A stretch of DNA of 64,000 nt, taken from Microbacterium sp. 70-16 (GTDB lineage Bacteria; Actinomycetota; Actinomycetes; Actinomycetales; Microbacteriaceae). Below the pieces are notes generated by a model. That model had not been told where the DNA came from and ran no database searches. It saw only the letters and a program-made list of their open reading frames with translations. The stretch is from contig NZ_MKTQ01000028.1 in NCBI RefSeq assembly GCF_001898315.1, forward strand, positions 184,832 to 248,831, read 5' to 3'. The translations under genes were made by a program, and so were the position numbers. Shown one piece after another: positions 17,377 to 25,904 of the stretch. The number at the start of each line of letters is the position of its first letter. Position 1 is the stretch's first letter.

Positions 17377-18284
17377 CCCTTCAGCCCCTGCGTGGAGACG
17401 CCCTCGACGAGGAAGCGCTGGAAGATGATGAAGAAGATCAGGATCGGCAGCAGCGCCAGCACCGACACCGCGACGGTCGCGCCGTAGTCCGACGTCGACG
17501 TCTGGTCGTTGAAGACGCGCAGCGCGAGCGGCAGCGGGTACATCTCGGTCGAGTTCAAGTACAGCAGCGGCCCGAGGAAGTCGTTCCAGCTCCAGATGAA
17601 CGCGAAGATGGATGCCGTCACGAGCGCCGGCTTGACCAGCGGCAGGATGATCGACCAGTAGATCCGCCAGTGCCCGCACCCGTCGATGCGCGCCGCCTCA
17701 TCCATGTCGCGCGGCAGGGCGCGGATGAACTGCACGACGAGGAAGACGAAGAAGGCTTCCGTCGCGAGGAACTTGCCCAGCAGCAGCGGCACGAACGTGT
17801 CGACGAGGCCGAGACCGCGGTACAGCATGTACTGCGGGATGATCAGCACGTGGAACGGCAGCAGCAGCGTGCCGATCATGACGGCGAACCACACGCCCGA
17901 CCCCTTGAAGCGGATGCGTGCGAAGGCATATGCCGCCAGCGACGCCGACATCACGGTGCCGATGACCGAGCCGATCGCGAGGATGAATGAGTTCGCGAAG
18001 AACTGCCACAGCGGCACGCCGCCGACGCCCTCGGCGACCTTGAAGTAGTTGTCGATCGTCGGGTTATGCGGGAAGAAGCCCTGGTTCGCGCCGAACTCGG
18101 CGGTCGGCTTGAACGATGCCGAGATCATCCATGCGAGCGGATAAAGGATGATCGCGGTCAGCGCGAGCATGACGATCACCCAGATGACGGTCTGCCAGGC
18201 CCTGCGCTTGCCGTAACGGCGACGCGGCGGCTTCACGCCCTTGGGCAGGACGGCGGTGATGGTCTCGAGGTTCGCGGCGGTCAT
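17373..18284 (-). CDS. Carbohydrate ABC transporter permease (MalG type)
   Basis: 303 residues with six transmembrane segments. The cytoplasmic EAA loop DEAARIDGCGHWRIYWSIILPL (about 205-225) docks the ATPase. The N-terminal topology and the WNDFLGPLLYLN segment are typical of CUT1-family MalG-like subunits that import di- or oligosaccharides. Overlaps by four bases both the upstream MalF-like gene and the downstream DUF624 gene. No ATPase is encoded nearby, so a shared MsiK-like ATPase elsewhere is the likely energiser, as in other actinobacteria. Confidence 0.92.
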   Translation of the reverse strand: MTAANLETITAVLPKGVKPPRRRYGKRRAWQTVIWVIVMLALTAIILYPLAWMISASFKPTAEFGANQGFFPHNPTIDNYFKVAEGVGGVPLWQFFANSFILAIGSVIGTVMSASLAAYAFARIRFKGSGVWFAVMIGTLLLPFHVLIIPQYMLYRGLGLVDTFVPLLLGKFLATEAFFVFLVVQFIRALPRDMDEAARIDGCGHWRIYWSIILPLVKPALVTASIFAFIWSWNDFLGPLLYLNSTEMYPLPLALRVFNDQTSTSDYGATVAVSVLALLPILIFFIIFQRFLVEGVSTQGLKG

Positions 18285-19273
18285 CGGTTGTCTCCCGCGT
18301 AGTGCACCCACGAGTTCGAGGTGCGGAACATGATGAAGGCGATCAGGGCGACGACGATCAGCAGCGCCCAGGCCATCGCCGAGGCGTAGCCCATCTGCGC
18401 GTTCGTGAACGCCCGCGTGTAGAGGTACACGGTGTAGAAGTTGGTGGCGCCGGCAGGTCCACCCGTGCCCGACCCGATGATGTACGCCGACGCGAAGATC
18501 TGGAACGCGTGGATCATCTCGAGCAGCAGGTTGAAGAAGATGACGGGCGAGAGCATCGGCAGCGTGACGCTGCCGAACTTGCGGAAGGGCCCGGCACCGT
18601 CGACGGATGCCGCTTCGTACAGCTCCTGCGGCACTTGCTTGAGCCCCGCGAGGAAGATCACCATCGGCGCGCCGAACTGCCAGACGGCCAGCAAGATCAT
18701 CATCGGGAGGATGAGGGCGGGAACCCCGACCCAGCCGCCGATGTCGATGCCGAACAGGCTCAGGGAGCTGTCGACGGGGCCGCCGGTGGAGAACATCGCG
18801 CGCCACACGATCGCGATGCTGACGCTCGCGCCGATCAGCGACGGGGCATAGAACGCGGAGCGGAAGAAGCCCGTGCCGCGGCTACGGAAGTTCAGCAGCA
18901 TCGCGACGCCGAGGGCGGCGGCCAGCTTGATCGGGGTGCCGACGAGGACGTAGATCAGGGTGATGCGGACCGAGTCCCACCACACGTCGTCCTGCAGCAT
19001 GCGCTCGAAGTTGCCGAGGCCGATCCACTTCGGCGGACTGAAGATGTTGTAGTTCGTGAATGCGAGATACAGAGAGAACAGCATCGGCCCGGCGGTCAGG
19101 GCGAAGAAGCCGAGCAGCCAGGGCGACAGGAACAGGTACCCCGCCGCGTTCTCGCGTCGCCGCAGCATGCTTCCACGGCGGGGGGCTCCCCCCGCCCGGC
19201 GGTCATCCGCCGCGCGGGGGGCGGTCTCGACCGCTTCACCGAGTTCGATCACAGCGTTCGATTCCATAGCCAT
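18281..19273 (-). CDS. Carbohydrate ABC transporter permease (MalF type)
   Basis: 330 residues with six transmembrane segments. A 40-residue charged cytoplasmic N-terminus is followed by YLFLSPWLLGFFALTAGPM, typical of CUT1 MalF-like subunits. The EAA loop ELYEAASVDGAGPFRKFGSV lies near 225-245. It partners the MalG-like subunit encoded next (ATGA overlap) and the binding protein encoded 26 bases upstream. A second ATG two codons after the first gives an equally plausible start. Confidence 0.92.
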   Translation of the reverse strand: MAMESNAVIELGEAVETAPRAADDRRAGGAPRRGSMLRRRENAAGYLFLSPWLLGFFALTAGPMLFSLYLAFTNYNIFSPPKWIGLGNFERMLQDDVWWDSVRITLIYVLVGTPIKLAAALGVAMLLNFRSRGTGFFRSAFYAPSLIGASVSIAIVWRAMFSTGGPVDSSLSLFGIDIGGWVGVPALILPMMILLAVWQFGAPMVIFLAGLKQVPQELYEAASVDGAGPFRKFGSVTLPMLSPVIFFNLLLEMIHAFQIFASAYIIGSGTGGPAGATNFYTVYLYTRAFTNAQMGYASAMAWALLIVVALIAFIMFRTSNSWVHYAGDNR

Positions 19274-19299
19274 GGTGGTACTCCTGGGTTGTGCGGGGC

Positions 19300-20583
19300 T
19301 CAGCCCTGCAGGACGACGTCCGCCTCGGCGAAGAACTGCTTGACGGCTTCGTCGATCGTGAGAGCGCCCAGGCCCAGCGCCTTGCCGAGGTCCCAGAACT
19401 TCTGCTCGAGCGAGCCGTAGCCGACGACGGGAACCGGCGGGGCGTCACCGATGCGGTCGGCGACCGAGTCGAGGTAGTCAGCGACCTGCTTGTCGGCGCC
19501 TTCCAGCACGGCACCGGCGAGCTTCGAAGAGGATGCCGGGTAGCCGAGCGTCGTGCCGAAGATCTCGCCCGCCTCGGGGCTGTTGACCACGAAGTCGAGG
19601 AACAGCGCCGCCGCCTCGGGGTGCTCGGTGTTGGCCGAGATGGCCATCTGCAGGCCGGCCTGACGGTAGAGGTCCTTCGAGCCGACCTTCGCCGTCGGCG
19701 GCGCGATCATCGAGATCGACGATGCGCCCGAGTCGGCGAGGTAGCCGCCGAGGAAGTTGCTCCAGCTCGTCTCTGTCGCGGTCAGTCCCGCGCCGAAGCC
19801 CGACTTGGGGCTGATCTCCTCGAGCGTGCTCTGCGGAATCGCGACACCGTCGCGCAGCGTCTGGCCCGACTCCCAGAACGCGGTCAGCTCGTCCTCGGTG
19901 AAGCCGAGCTTGCCGTCGTCGGTGTAGAGGTTCTTGCCCTCGGCACGCAGCGCGAGCTCGAAGGTCTGGATGCGCTGGGTCACGTCGGTACCGCCGTAGA
20001 CGGCGCCACCCGTGGCATCCGTCGTCTGTGCCATCCAGTCGTAGAACTCGTCGAACGTCGTGCCACCCTCGGGCTCGGTCAGGCCGTTCGCCGCGATCAC
20101 GTCGTCGTTGACGAAGTTCGCCCACGCGCTGTAACCGGTCGGCAGCGAGTACTGCGTGCCGCCGAGCTGGCCGGTGCCCAGCAGCGAGTCGTCGAACGTC
20201 GAGAAGTCGATGTAGTCCGAGACCGTGCCCAGGTCGAGCACGTAGCCGGGCTCGGCGTACTGGCGCAGGTAGCTGTCGGAGAACTGCCACACGTCGGGCA
20301 GGCCGCCGCCGGCCGCTTCGGTCTGGCGCTTCTCCCAGTAGGCGGCGAAGTCGGTGAACTGGCCGTTGATCGTGATGTTCGGGTGCTCGACGTTGAACGC
20401 GTCGATGAGCTTCTGGTAGCGGGCGGCGCGGTCGTCGTTGCCCCACCAGGTGAAGTTGAGCGTGACTTCCTCGTCGGGATCGTAGCTGGATGCCGGAGCG
20501 GAGCTGCCGGAGCAGCCCGCGAGGGCGAGGGCCGCGCTGGTCGCCAGGGCGAGCCCCGCGACAAGCCGCTTGGTGCTGAACAT
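19300..20583 (-). CDS. Extracellular sugar-binding lipoprotein of ABC importer
   Basis: 427 residues. The signal peptide ends in a lipobox LAGC, so Cys23 is lipidated and anchors the protein outside the membrane. The mature part is a family 1 solute-binding protein: VTLNFTWWGNDDRAARYQKLIDAFN at its start and aromatic side chains for sugar stacking. GLPDVWQFSDSYLRQYAEPG and the C-terminal PEAAALFLDFVVNSPEAG also fit. It delivers a sugar to the MalF/MalG pair. First gene of the transporter operon; the upstream region holds two LacI-type operators and a third site like the rhamnose operator. Ligand unknown. Confidence 0.92.
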   Translation of the reverse strand: MFSTKRLVAGLALATSAALALAGCSGSSAPASSYDPDEEVTLNFTWWGNDDRAARYQKLIDAFNVEHPNITINGQFTDFAAYWEKRQTEAAGGGLPDVWQFSDSYLRQYAEPGYVLDLGTVSDYIDFSTFDDSLLGTGQLGGTQYSLPTGYSAWANFVNDDVIAANGLTEPEGGTTFDEFYDWMAQTTDATGGAVYGGTDVTQRIQTFELALRAEGKNLYTDDGKLGFTEDELTAFWESGQTLRDGVAIPQSTLEEISPKSGFGAGLTATETSWSNFLGGYLADSGASSISMIAPPTAKVGSKDLYRQAGLQMAISANTEHPEAAALFLDFVVNSPEAGEIFGTTLGYPASSSKLAGAVLEGADKQVADYLDSVADRIGDAPPVPVVGYGSLEQKFWDLGKALGLGALTIDEAVKQFFAEADVVLQG

Positions 20584-20673
20584 CTTTGTCCTCTCTGTGA
20601 ACGTCCGCGTTCTGAGTGCCTGCTGCGCGAACGTTCCTTGTCCGTGTGTGCGGTGCGCCCGCCTCGGTGCTCG

Positions 20674-20687
20674 GGAAAGCGCTTGCC
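20674..20687. promoter_or_regulatory. LacI-type operator O3
   Basis: GGAAAGCGCTTGCC, about 90 bases upstream of the sugar-binding-protein start; same class as O1, O2, O4 and O5. Confidence 0.7.
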
Positions 20688-20705
20688 GGTTACGGTACTA
20701 CGCGT

Positions 20706-20717
20706 TGAAACGATTCG
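20706..20717. promoter_or_regulatory. Second-type LacI operator, like the rhamnose operator
   Basis: TGAAACGATTCG differs by one base from the perfect-arm palindrome TGAAACGATTCA at 42874 upstream of rhaM, and sits between O3 and O4. Confidence 0.5.
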
Positions 20718-20727
20718 CAAGACTTCG

Positions 20728-20741
20728 GGGAAGCGTTTTCC
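20728..20741. promoter_or_regulatory. LacI-type operator O4
   Basis: GGGAAGCGTTTTCC, 54 bases from O3 on the far side of the rhamnose-like site. Confidence 0.65.
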
Positions 20742-20836
20742 AGCTCTTCTTCCCGCGATCGATGTTACCGGTCACACCCGAGAGTGGGGTGGGGTCTGTG
20801 CGCCCGGCCGGCGTGACGGCGCGGCATCCACCGCGC

Positions 20837-20893
20837 TCATCCGTCCCGAATCGCTGCATCGCGGCACGGGGAGCGACAACAACGGACGGATGA
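20837..20893. repeat. Palindromic element family J, copy 1 (57 bp, intergenic)
   Basis: TCATCCGTCC (20837-20846) pairs perfectly with GGACGGATGA (20884-20893). The same arms at the same 57-bp span recur inside the acyl-CoA carboxylase alpha gene at 54206-54262. Confidence 0.8.
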
Positions 20894-20906
20894 ACGCGCG
20901 CGGCGG

Positions 20907-21842
20907 TCACTCGACGACGGTGAGGATGCCATCGGCGACGCGCAACTCAACGCGGAAGACCGCGCTGCGGCGGTCGTCCGGCACGCCGCCGTCGGGCTCG
21001 CGCGTGGCGTCGCCGAGGGCAGACGGATGCCCGAAGAAGTAGTACCAGAGGCGGTCGCCCTCGCGCACGGGTGCTCCGTGGTGGCCGCGCGGCAATGGCC
21101 CCGCCCCCGACCTCGCCCCGAGGATGACCTGATCCGCGCCGCCCTGGCGCTCCCAGCCGACGGCGTCGGCCGAGCGGTAGACACCCATCCCCCGCCACTC
21201 GTCGACGATCATCCACCACCAGCCGCCGAGGGCGAACCCGCTCGGGCCCTCGTGCGGGCGCCCGCCGATCGCGACGCCGTCGAGGGTCCACGTGCGCAGG
21301 TCCGGAGACGAGGCGACCATCGTGACCGAGTCCGCGGCCTCGTCCTTGTACCAGATCCGCCACCGCCCGTCCGGACACCGCGCGACGGCGGCGTCGATGA
21401 CACGGTCGCTCGACAGCTCGAGCGGGCCGACGCGGTGCCACGAGGCGACGTCGTCCGAGACGTACTCGACGATGCGCCGCGCGAAGCCCTCCCACCGGTC
21501 GGGGACCCCGTCGATCTCGGTGAGGTACATCCGCCAGCGCCTTCCGTCGTGGATCACCTCCGGCGCCCAGTGCGTCACGGTGGTGACCGCCGGTGGCGCG
21601 CCCGGCACCAAGCTCAGCCCCGAGGCATCCGGCTCGAGCGTTCCGGCGTACGTCCATCGCACGCCATCGGACGAACAAGCGACGCCGATCCGGGTACCGT
21701 GCACCCACGTGACGCCCGGCCCCGGATCGGGATGGCTCGCCCGGCGCTGCGTGTAGAACATCCACCACACGCCCTCGCGGATCACGACGAGCGGGTCGGT
21801 CGCACCGTCGTACACCGGATCGCGAAAGAGGTCTCGCCTCAC
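20907..21842 (-). CDS. GH43-like five-bladed beta-propeller glycosidase
   Basis: 311 residues without a signal peptide. Repeated blades of the form 'D-P-x-V...W-x-M-F/Y-T/S-x-R' are visible: DPLVVIREGVWWMFYTQR, THWAPEVIHDGRRWRMYLTE, DGRWRIWYKDE and GGWWWMIVDEW. This is the pattern of GH43/GH32-type propellers. The early Asp (DPLVV), mid Asp and Glu residues could be catalytic, but the assignment is not secure. It may act on an imported oligosaccharide. Start overlaps by four bases the stop of the upstream Gfo/Idh gene; it is the last gene of the DUF6807-Gfo/Idh-GH43 unit. Confidence 0.65.
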   Translation of the reverse strand: MRRDLFRDPVYDGATDPLVVIREGVWWMFYTQRRASHPDPGPGVTWVHGTRIGVACSSDGVRWTYAGTLEPDASGLSLVPGAPPAVTTVTHWAPEVIHDGRRWRMYLTEIDGVPDRWEGFARRIVEYVSDDVASWHRVGPLELSSDRVIDAAVARCPDGRWRIWYKDEAADSVTMVASSPDLRTWTLDGVAIGGRPHEGPSGFALGGWWWMIVDEWRGMGVYRSADAVGWERQGGADQVILGARSGAGPLPRGHHGAPVREGDRLWYYFFGHPSALGDATREPDGGVPDDRRSAVFRVELRVADGILTVVE

Positions 21843-22927
21843 CGAGGCCGCATCTCGGTCACGGGGCTCTCGAAGCCCGCGCGGTGCGTGGGGTGCGCGG
21901 CGAGCGCGTCCGGTGTGACGAGGGCGCCGTCCGCCGCGGCCGAGGCATAGATCGCCGCGACCAGCTCGAACGAGCGCGCCGGCTCGTCGGCGGTATCGGG
22001 CAGCGGCGCCCCCGACAGCAGGGCGTCGAACACGTCGCGCAACAGCGGCGCATGATCGCTGCGCTCCTCGACATCAGGCAGCGCCCACGCCTCCGCCTCG
22101 GCCTCGAAGCCGGGCGCGGGAGTGATCGCCCAGTTCTCGTGCCCGTGCCCATAGAGGTGGTCGACGGTGACGGTCGCCTTCTGCGTGTCGATGCGGATCG
22201 AGCTCGTCTGCCGCGGCGAGACGGCGCTCGTCACCACCTGCGCGACGACGCCACCCGCGAAGGTGACGGTGGCCGTCGAGGCATCCTCGGTCTGCGTCTC
22301 GCGATCGAGGCGCCACAGTCGCCCCTGCACACTCGTCCAGTCGCCGAGCAGATAGGCGAGCAGATCGAGCTGATGGATGCCGTGGCCGAGAGTCGTCCCT
22401 CCCCCCTCGCTCTGCCACGTGCCGCGCCACGGCACGGCGAAATAGTCCGCATCGCGGTACCAGAGCGTCTCGCACACGGCGATCAGCGGCCGGCCGAGCG
22501 CGCCCGAGCGCAATAGTCCGCGGACGTGCGCGGCGGCCGTGCCCGTGCGCTGCTGGAACACGACCGCCAGCCGGCGATCGGCTGTCACGGCCGCGGCGCG
22601 CATCTCGTCGAGCTCGTCGAGCGAGAGCGCCGGCGGCTTCTCGACGATGACGTGCGCGCCTGCGGCGAACGCAGCGAGGGTCTGCTCGCGGTGCACCGCG
22701 GGCGGCGTGCAGATCAGGACGACGTCGGGATGCTCGGCCGCCAGCAGCGCGTCAAGCGAGTCGTACACGTCCGACCCGCCCCACTGACCGGCGAAATCGT
22801 CGGCCGCGGCGCGGCTGAGATCGGTGACCGCGACGAGCTCGGCGTGCGGGTGGGCGGCGACGGCGCGAGCGTGCAGCTGAGCGACGGCGCCCGTGCCGAC
22901 GAGGGCGCAGCGCAGGGTTCGGGTCAT
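21839..22927 (-). CDS. Gfo/Idh/MocA family oxidoreductase (second)
   Basis: 362 residues. The Rossmann start is CALVGTGAVAQLHARAV. ICTPPAVH and HVIVEKPPAL give the EKP motif, and the C-terminal domain has TTLGHGIHQLDLLAYLLGDW with the catalytic His region. It probably oxidises a sugar or glycoside hydroxyl with NAD(P). ATG 22927 overlaps the DUF6807 stop by four bases. The C-terminus reads ...PVTEMRPR and its stop overlaps the GH43-like start. It is only distantly similar to the first Gfo/Idh protein, so the two are not recent duplicates. Confidence 0.85.
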   Translation of the reverse strand: MTRTLRCALVGTGAVAQLHARAVAAHPHAELVAVTDLSRAAADDFAGQWGGSDVYDSLDALLAAEHPDVVLICTPPAVHREQTLAAFAAGAHVIVEKPPALSLDELDEMRAAAVTADRRLAVVFQQRTGTAAAHVRGLLRSGALGRPLIAVCETLWYRDADYFAVPWRGTWQSEGGGTTLGHGIHQLDLLAYLLGDWTSVQGRLWRLDRETQTEDASTATVTFAGGVVAQVVTSAVSPRQTSSIRIDTQKATVTVDHLYGHGHENWAITPAPGFEAEAEAWALPDVEERSDHAPLLRDVFDALLSGAPLPDTADEPARSFELVAAIYASAAADGALVTPDALAAHPTHRAGFESPVTEMRPR

Positions 22928-23904
22928 GCGGATGCCTCCGAGGATCGCAGCTCGGCGACGAGTTCCGCGCCGAACGATGGGGCGTACGACGAGACGTCCG
23001 CGTCGCCGATGATGAGGGCCGCGGCGAGCACCATCGTCGCGCCGGGCGCGAGGACGGCCTCGCGGTGGAAGAACGGCGCGGGGTTCAGTCCCGCGTACTC
23101 GGCGCTGCGGGCGAACCAGGGGTTGCCGGCGGGGGTGGGGGCATCCGTGGCATCCATCATCAGGATGCCCGCGGTGCGGTCCGGCGCGACGAAGGCGAGC
23201 CACGGGGCGGGCTCGCCGCGCGCGGCGTCGCCGACCGGATGCGTAGGGCCGCCTGCATCCGTGGCGACACCTGCGCCGGCAACGCCGCCGACGCCGAGCG
23301 CGCCACCCGCGCTACCCGCACCTGCCGCGCCACCCGCGCCGAGGATCTCGCCGCCCGTGAACCCCGCGGGCCCGCGCCAGAAGATGCCCGCGTACCCTGC
23401 ATCGGGGCGGCCCTTCGTCGTGGGCGACCCGAACGCCAGCGGCGCTTGCGAGATGTTCGTCAGCGCGCTGCGCCACGTCAGCGCCCACGCGGTGTCGCTC
23501 ACCGCTCGCACCGTCAGCGAGCGCTGTTCGGCGAGCACGGTCGCGCCGCCCTGCGCCGTCCAGTCGAGCGTCTCGTCGATGCCGCCGGGCGCGCAGCGGG
23601 TGAACGCGCGGTGCACCTGCGCACCGTTGTTGGGCAGCTGCACGTAGCCCTCGCCCCGGACGTAGGTGGGTCCACCCCAGAAGTTGTGCGGCCCGACCGC
23701 CGGCAGCGCGAGCGACAGCCCCTTGTGCCAGACGTGGTCGGCGGGACGATACGCCGTGACCGCCACGCCCGCGCGCGTGCGCAGCAGCGCGTAAGGCCGC
23801 GGCGACTCGACCTGCGGCTCCGTCGGCGCGTAGACGTACTCGAGCAGCGCGGTGCCGCCGTCGCGCACGACGAGGCGACCGGGCACGGTGTCGTCGAGCT
23901 GCAT
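22924..23904 (-). CDS. DUF6807 (PmoA-like) family protein
   Basis: 326 residues. Conserved features of the DUF6807 family are visible: RPYALLRTRAGVAVTAYRPADHVWHKGLSLALP (His-rich strand), NFWGGPTYV, and a C-terminal HREAVLAPGATMVLAAAL. The function is undescribed; members occur with Gfo/Idh and sugar ABC genes in Actinobacteria. An unusual Gly/Ala/Val-rich stretch of about 35 residues (about 186-222, GAGGAAGAGSAGGALG and following) interrupts the domain. It is encoded by short near-repeats and looks like a slippage expansion. First gene of a three-gene overlapping unit reading away from operator O5. Confidence 0.75.
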   Translation of the reverse strand: MQLDDTVPGRLVVRDGGTALLEYVYAPTEPQVESPRPYALLRTRAGVAVTAYRPADHVWHKGLSLALPAVGPHNFWGGPTYVRGEGYVQLPNNGAQVHRAFTRCAPGGIDETLDWTAQGGATVLAEQRSLTVRAVSDTAWALTWRSALTNISQAPLAFGSPTTKGRPDAGYAGIFWRGPAGFTGGEILGAGGAAGAGSAGGALGVGGVAGAGVATDAGGPTHPVGDAARGEPAPWLAFVAPDRTAGILMMDATDAPTPAGNPWFARSAEYAGLNPAPFFHREAVLAPGATMVLAAALIIGDADVSSYAPSFGAELVAELRSSEASA

Positions 23905-23977
23905 GAGTGCTCCGCGGTGAGGTTCTCGCTGGATGAGGGGCTGTCGCCACCCTGTCGCTACCCTAGGGCTTCCACCG

Positions 23978-23991
23978 GGAAAGCGCTATCC
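23978..23991. promoter_or_regulatory. LacI-type operator O5 between divergent units
   Basis: GGAAAGCGCTATCC lies midway between the DUF6807 start (23904, minus) and the esterase start (24043, plus), so one bound repressor could control both directions. Confidence 0.7.
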
Positions 23992-24042
23992 GATACGGTG
24001 ATCACGCCGGGCGACGGATGCCCGTGCCACGAGAGGACCGCA

Positions 24043-24855
24043 ATGACGACGCCGATCCGGATCTATCCGGCGACCGAGCCCGCAGGCTCGAAACCCACGG
24101 GCTCCGCACCCGCGCCCGCGACGCCCCAGCGACCAGGCCTCGTCTGGCTGCACGGCGGCGGATTCGCGGGCGGCGACCTCGACATGCCTGAGGCCGACCA
24201 CGTCGCCCGCACACTCGCGGCCGCCGGCATCACCGTCGCGAGCGTCGACTACCGGCTCGCCGTCGACGGCATCCACTTCCCCGTGCCCCTCGACGACGTG
24301 CTCGCCGCGTGGGCGCAGGTCTGGGCGCAGCGCGCACAGCTCGGCATCGACCACCTCGCGATCGGAGGGGCTAGCGCCGGCGCCAACCTCGCCGCCGCCG
24401 CGGCGCTGCAACTGGCGGACGCCGCGACGGCGCCCGATCTCGTCGTGCTCGCGTACCCGACGCTGCTCGCCGTGCAGCCCGCGCCAGGCGCCGCACTGCG
24501 CGCGGCCCTCGATGCTGATCCCGCCGCCGACCGGTTCGGCCCGGCCGTCGTGCGGGGCATGTACGAGAACTACCTTGGCACCCCGGCCGAGGAGGCTCCT
24601 GTGGCCGCGGCACCTGCGCTCGCGACCGCGGCGGACCTGCACGCCTACCCGCGCACGCTCATCGTCGACGCCGAGGTCGACGAGTTGAGCGTCTCGGCCG
24701 AAGTCTTCGCGCAGACGCTACGCGACGCCGGGCGCGACATCGGGCTCGTCGTGCAGGCGGGCACCGATCACGGATTCCTCAACCGCCCCGAGCGCCCCGG
24801 CGCCGCCGACGCGCTCGCGCTCATCGCGGAGCGGCTGAACGGGCTGACCACATGA
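24043..24855 (+). CDS. Alpha/beta hydrolase (HSL/acetyl-esterase-like)
   Basis: 270 residues. The oxyanion motif HGGGFAGGD (about 35-43) is followed by the nucleophile elbow GGASAGANLAAA (Ser near 108). The acid is in VDAEVDEL and the catalytic His in GTDHGFLN near the C-terminus; all are hallmarks of the hormone-sensitive-lipase / acetyl esterase family. No signal peptide, so cytoplasmic. Given its position at operator O5 it may deacylate an imported acylated sugar. ATG 24043 has GAGAGG six bases upstream. Its stop overlaps the next gene by four bases. Confidence 0.85.
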   Translation: MTTPIRIYPATEPAGSKPTGSAPAPATPQRPGLVWLHGGGFAGGDLDMPEADHVARTLAAAGITVASVDYRLAVDGIHFPVPLDDVLAAWAQVWAQRAQLGIDHLAIGGASAGANLAAAAALQLADAATAPDLVVLAYPTLLAVQPAPGAALRAALDADPAADRFGPAVVRGMYENYLGTPAEEAPVAAAPALATAADLHAYPRTLIVDAEVDELSVSAEVFAQTLRDAGRDIGLVVQAGTDHGFLNRPERPGAADALALIAERLNGLTT

Positions 24856-25823
24856 GCGCCCCCTACTCTGCCGCGTTCGACTGGGCGCGTCGCCACGTCG
24901 CCGCAGGGCGGCTGCCCGGCGCCGTCCTCGGCGTCGCGACCGCCGACGGCATCGTCGCGCTCGACGCGATCGGGGCACACACCGACGACCGCTACGCGCT
25001 GTTCTCCATCACGAAGGTGCTGTGCGGCATCACCGCTGCCCGCGCGGTCGAACGTGGGCGGCTCTCGCCGATGACACCGCTGACGGATGCCCTGCCCACT
25101 TTCGGCTCGCGCCGCGACGACATCGTGCGGCTGTGGCATCTCGTCAGTCACACGTCGGGCGTCTACGAACCGCCGCTCGACACTCCCGTGCCGCTGCGCA
25201 CCGAACTGGTCACGCGGGGTCGCGACTTCGCCGCCGGCGCCGCATCGCGCTACTCGACGCTGGCGTTCGAGGGAGTCGCCGCGCTCATCGAGCACGCGAC
25301 CGGCACGACGTGGGATGCCGGCGTCGCCGACTGGGCCGCCGCAATCGGCGCGGACGGACTCGCGCTCGACCTGACCGACACAGTGCCCGTCGTTGACGCG
25401 GCCGAAGCCGGGCTCGACATGGCGCGCTTCGCCGCGCTGCGCCACCCCGGCGCGGGCATGTCGGGCCGGGCCGTCGACCTGCTCGCCCTCGGTGCCGAGC
25501 TGCTGCGCATCGGCGGCGGCGCGTCCGGTGGCATCCTGCACCCGCGCACACTCGCGATGATGCGACGCCCGCTGACGGGCGCGATCCCGCGGCTCGATCC
25601 GTACCCCGCCGAGCGGGGTCAGGACTGGGGCTTTGCGTGGAACCTGCGCACGCGCGCTCCGGGCCTGATCGACCGCGACGCGTTCGGTCACGGCGGTTGG
25701 GCCGGGACCGAGTTCTGGGTGCACCCGAGCGCGGGGCTTGCGTGGGTGCTGCTCACCAACCGCGCGCTGCGCGACGGCGTCGACACCGACGAACTCGACA
25801 ACGCGATCGTGACGGGCGCCTGA
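24852..25823 (+). CDS. Serine hydrolase of the beta-lactamase / penicillin-binding-protein fold
   Basis: 323 residues, no signal peptide. The class C-like SxxK motif is SITK (about 57-60), with the YxN-like position in SRYSTLAFEG. The C-terminal HGGWAGTEFWVHPSAGLAWVLLTNR corresponds to the third motif (HxG) of esterase-type members such as EstB. Being cytoplasmic and coupled (ATGA) to an esterase gene, it is more likely an esterase or amidase on a small substrate than a beta-lactamase. Second gene of the unit controlled at O5. Confidence 0.85.
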   Translation: MSAPYSAAFDWARRHVAAGRLPGAVLGVATADGIVALDAIGAHTDDRYALFSITKVLCGITAARAVERGRLSPMTPLTDALPTFGSRRDDIVRLWHLVSHTSGVYEPPLDTPVPLRTELVTRGRDFAAGAASRYSTLAFEGVAALIEHATGTTWDAGVADWAAAIGADGLALDLTDTVPVVDAAEAGLDMARFAALRHPGAGMSGRAVDLLALGAELLRIGGGASGGILHPRTLAMMRRPLTGAIPRLDPYPAERGQDWGFAWNLRTRAPGLIDRDAFGHGGWAGTEFWVHPSAGLAWVLLTNRALRDGVDTDELDNAIVTGA

Positions 25824-25904
25824 ACCGGCGCCCGGCGCGGCACCGCAACCCCGGCCGCCGTGCCACCAGCACCGGACCCACGCCACCGTACCTCGGCCGC
25901 CGAC

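Larger units (their letters stand above)
20584..20906. other. 323-bp regulatory and intergenic stretch upstream of the sugar importer
   Basis: Holds the presumed promoter of the binding-protein gene with three operator-like palindromes between 20674 and 20741. Nearer the GH43-like gene there is a 57-bp palindromic element (family J). No coding potential is evident. Confidence 0.6.

Noticed and set aside
24852..25823. Antibiotic-resistance beta-lactamase
   Set aside because: SxxK fold is shared with esterases; no signal peptide and the position in a sugar operon argue for an esterase-type enzyme.
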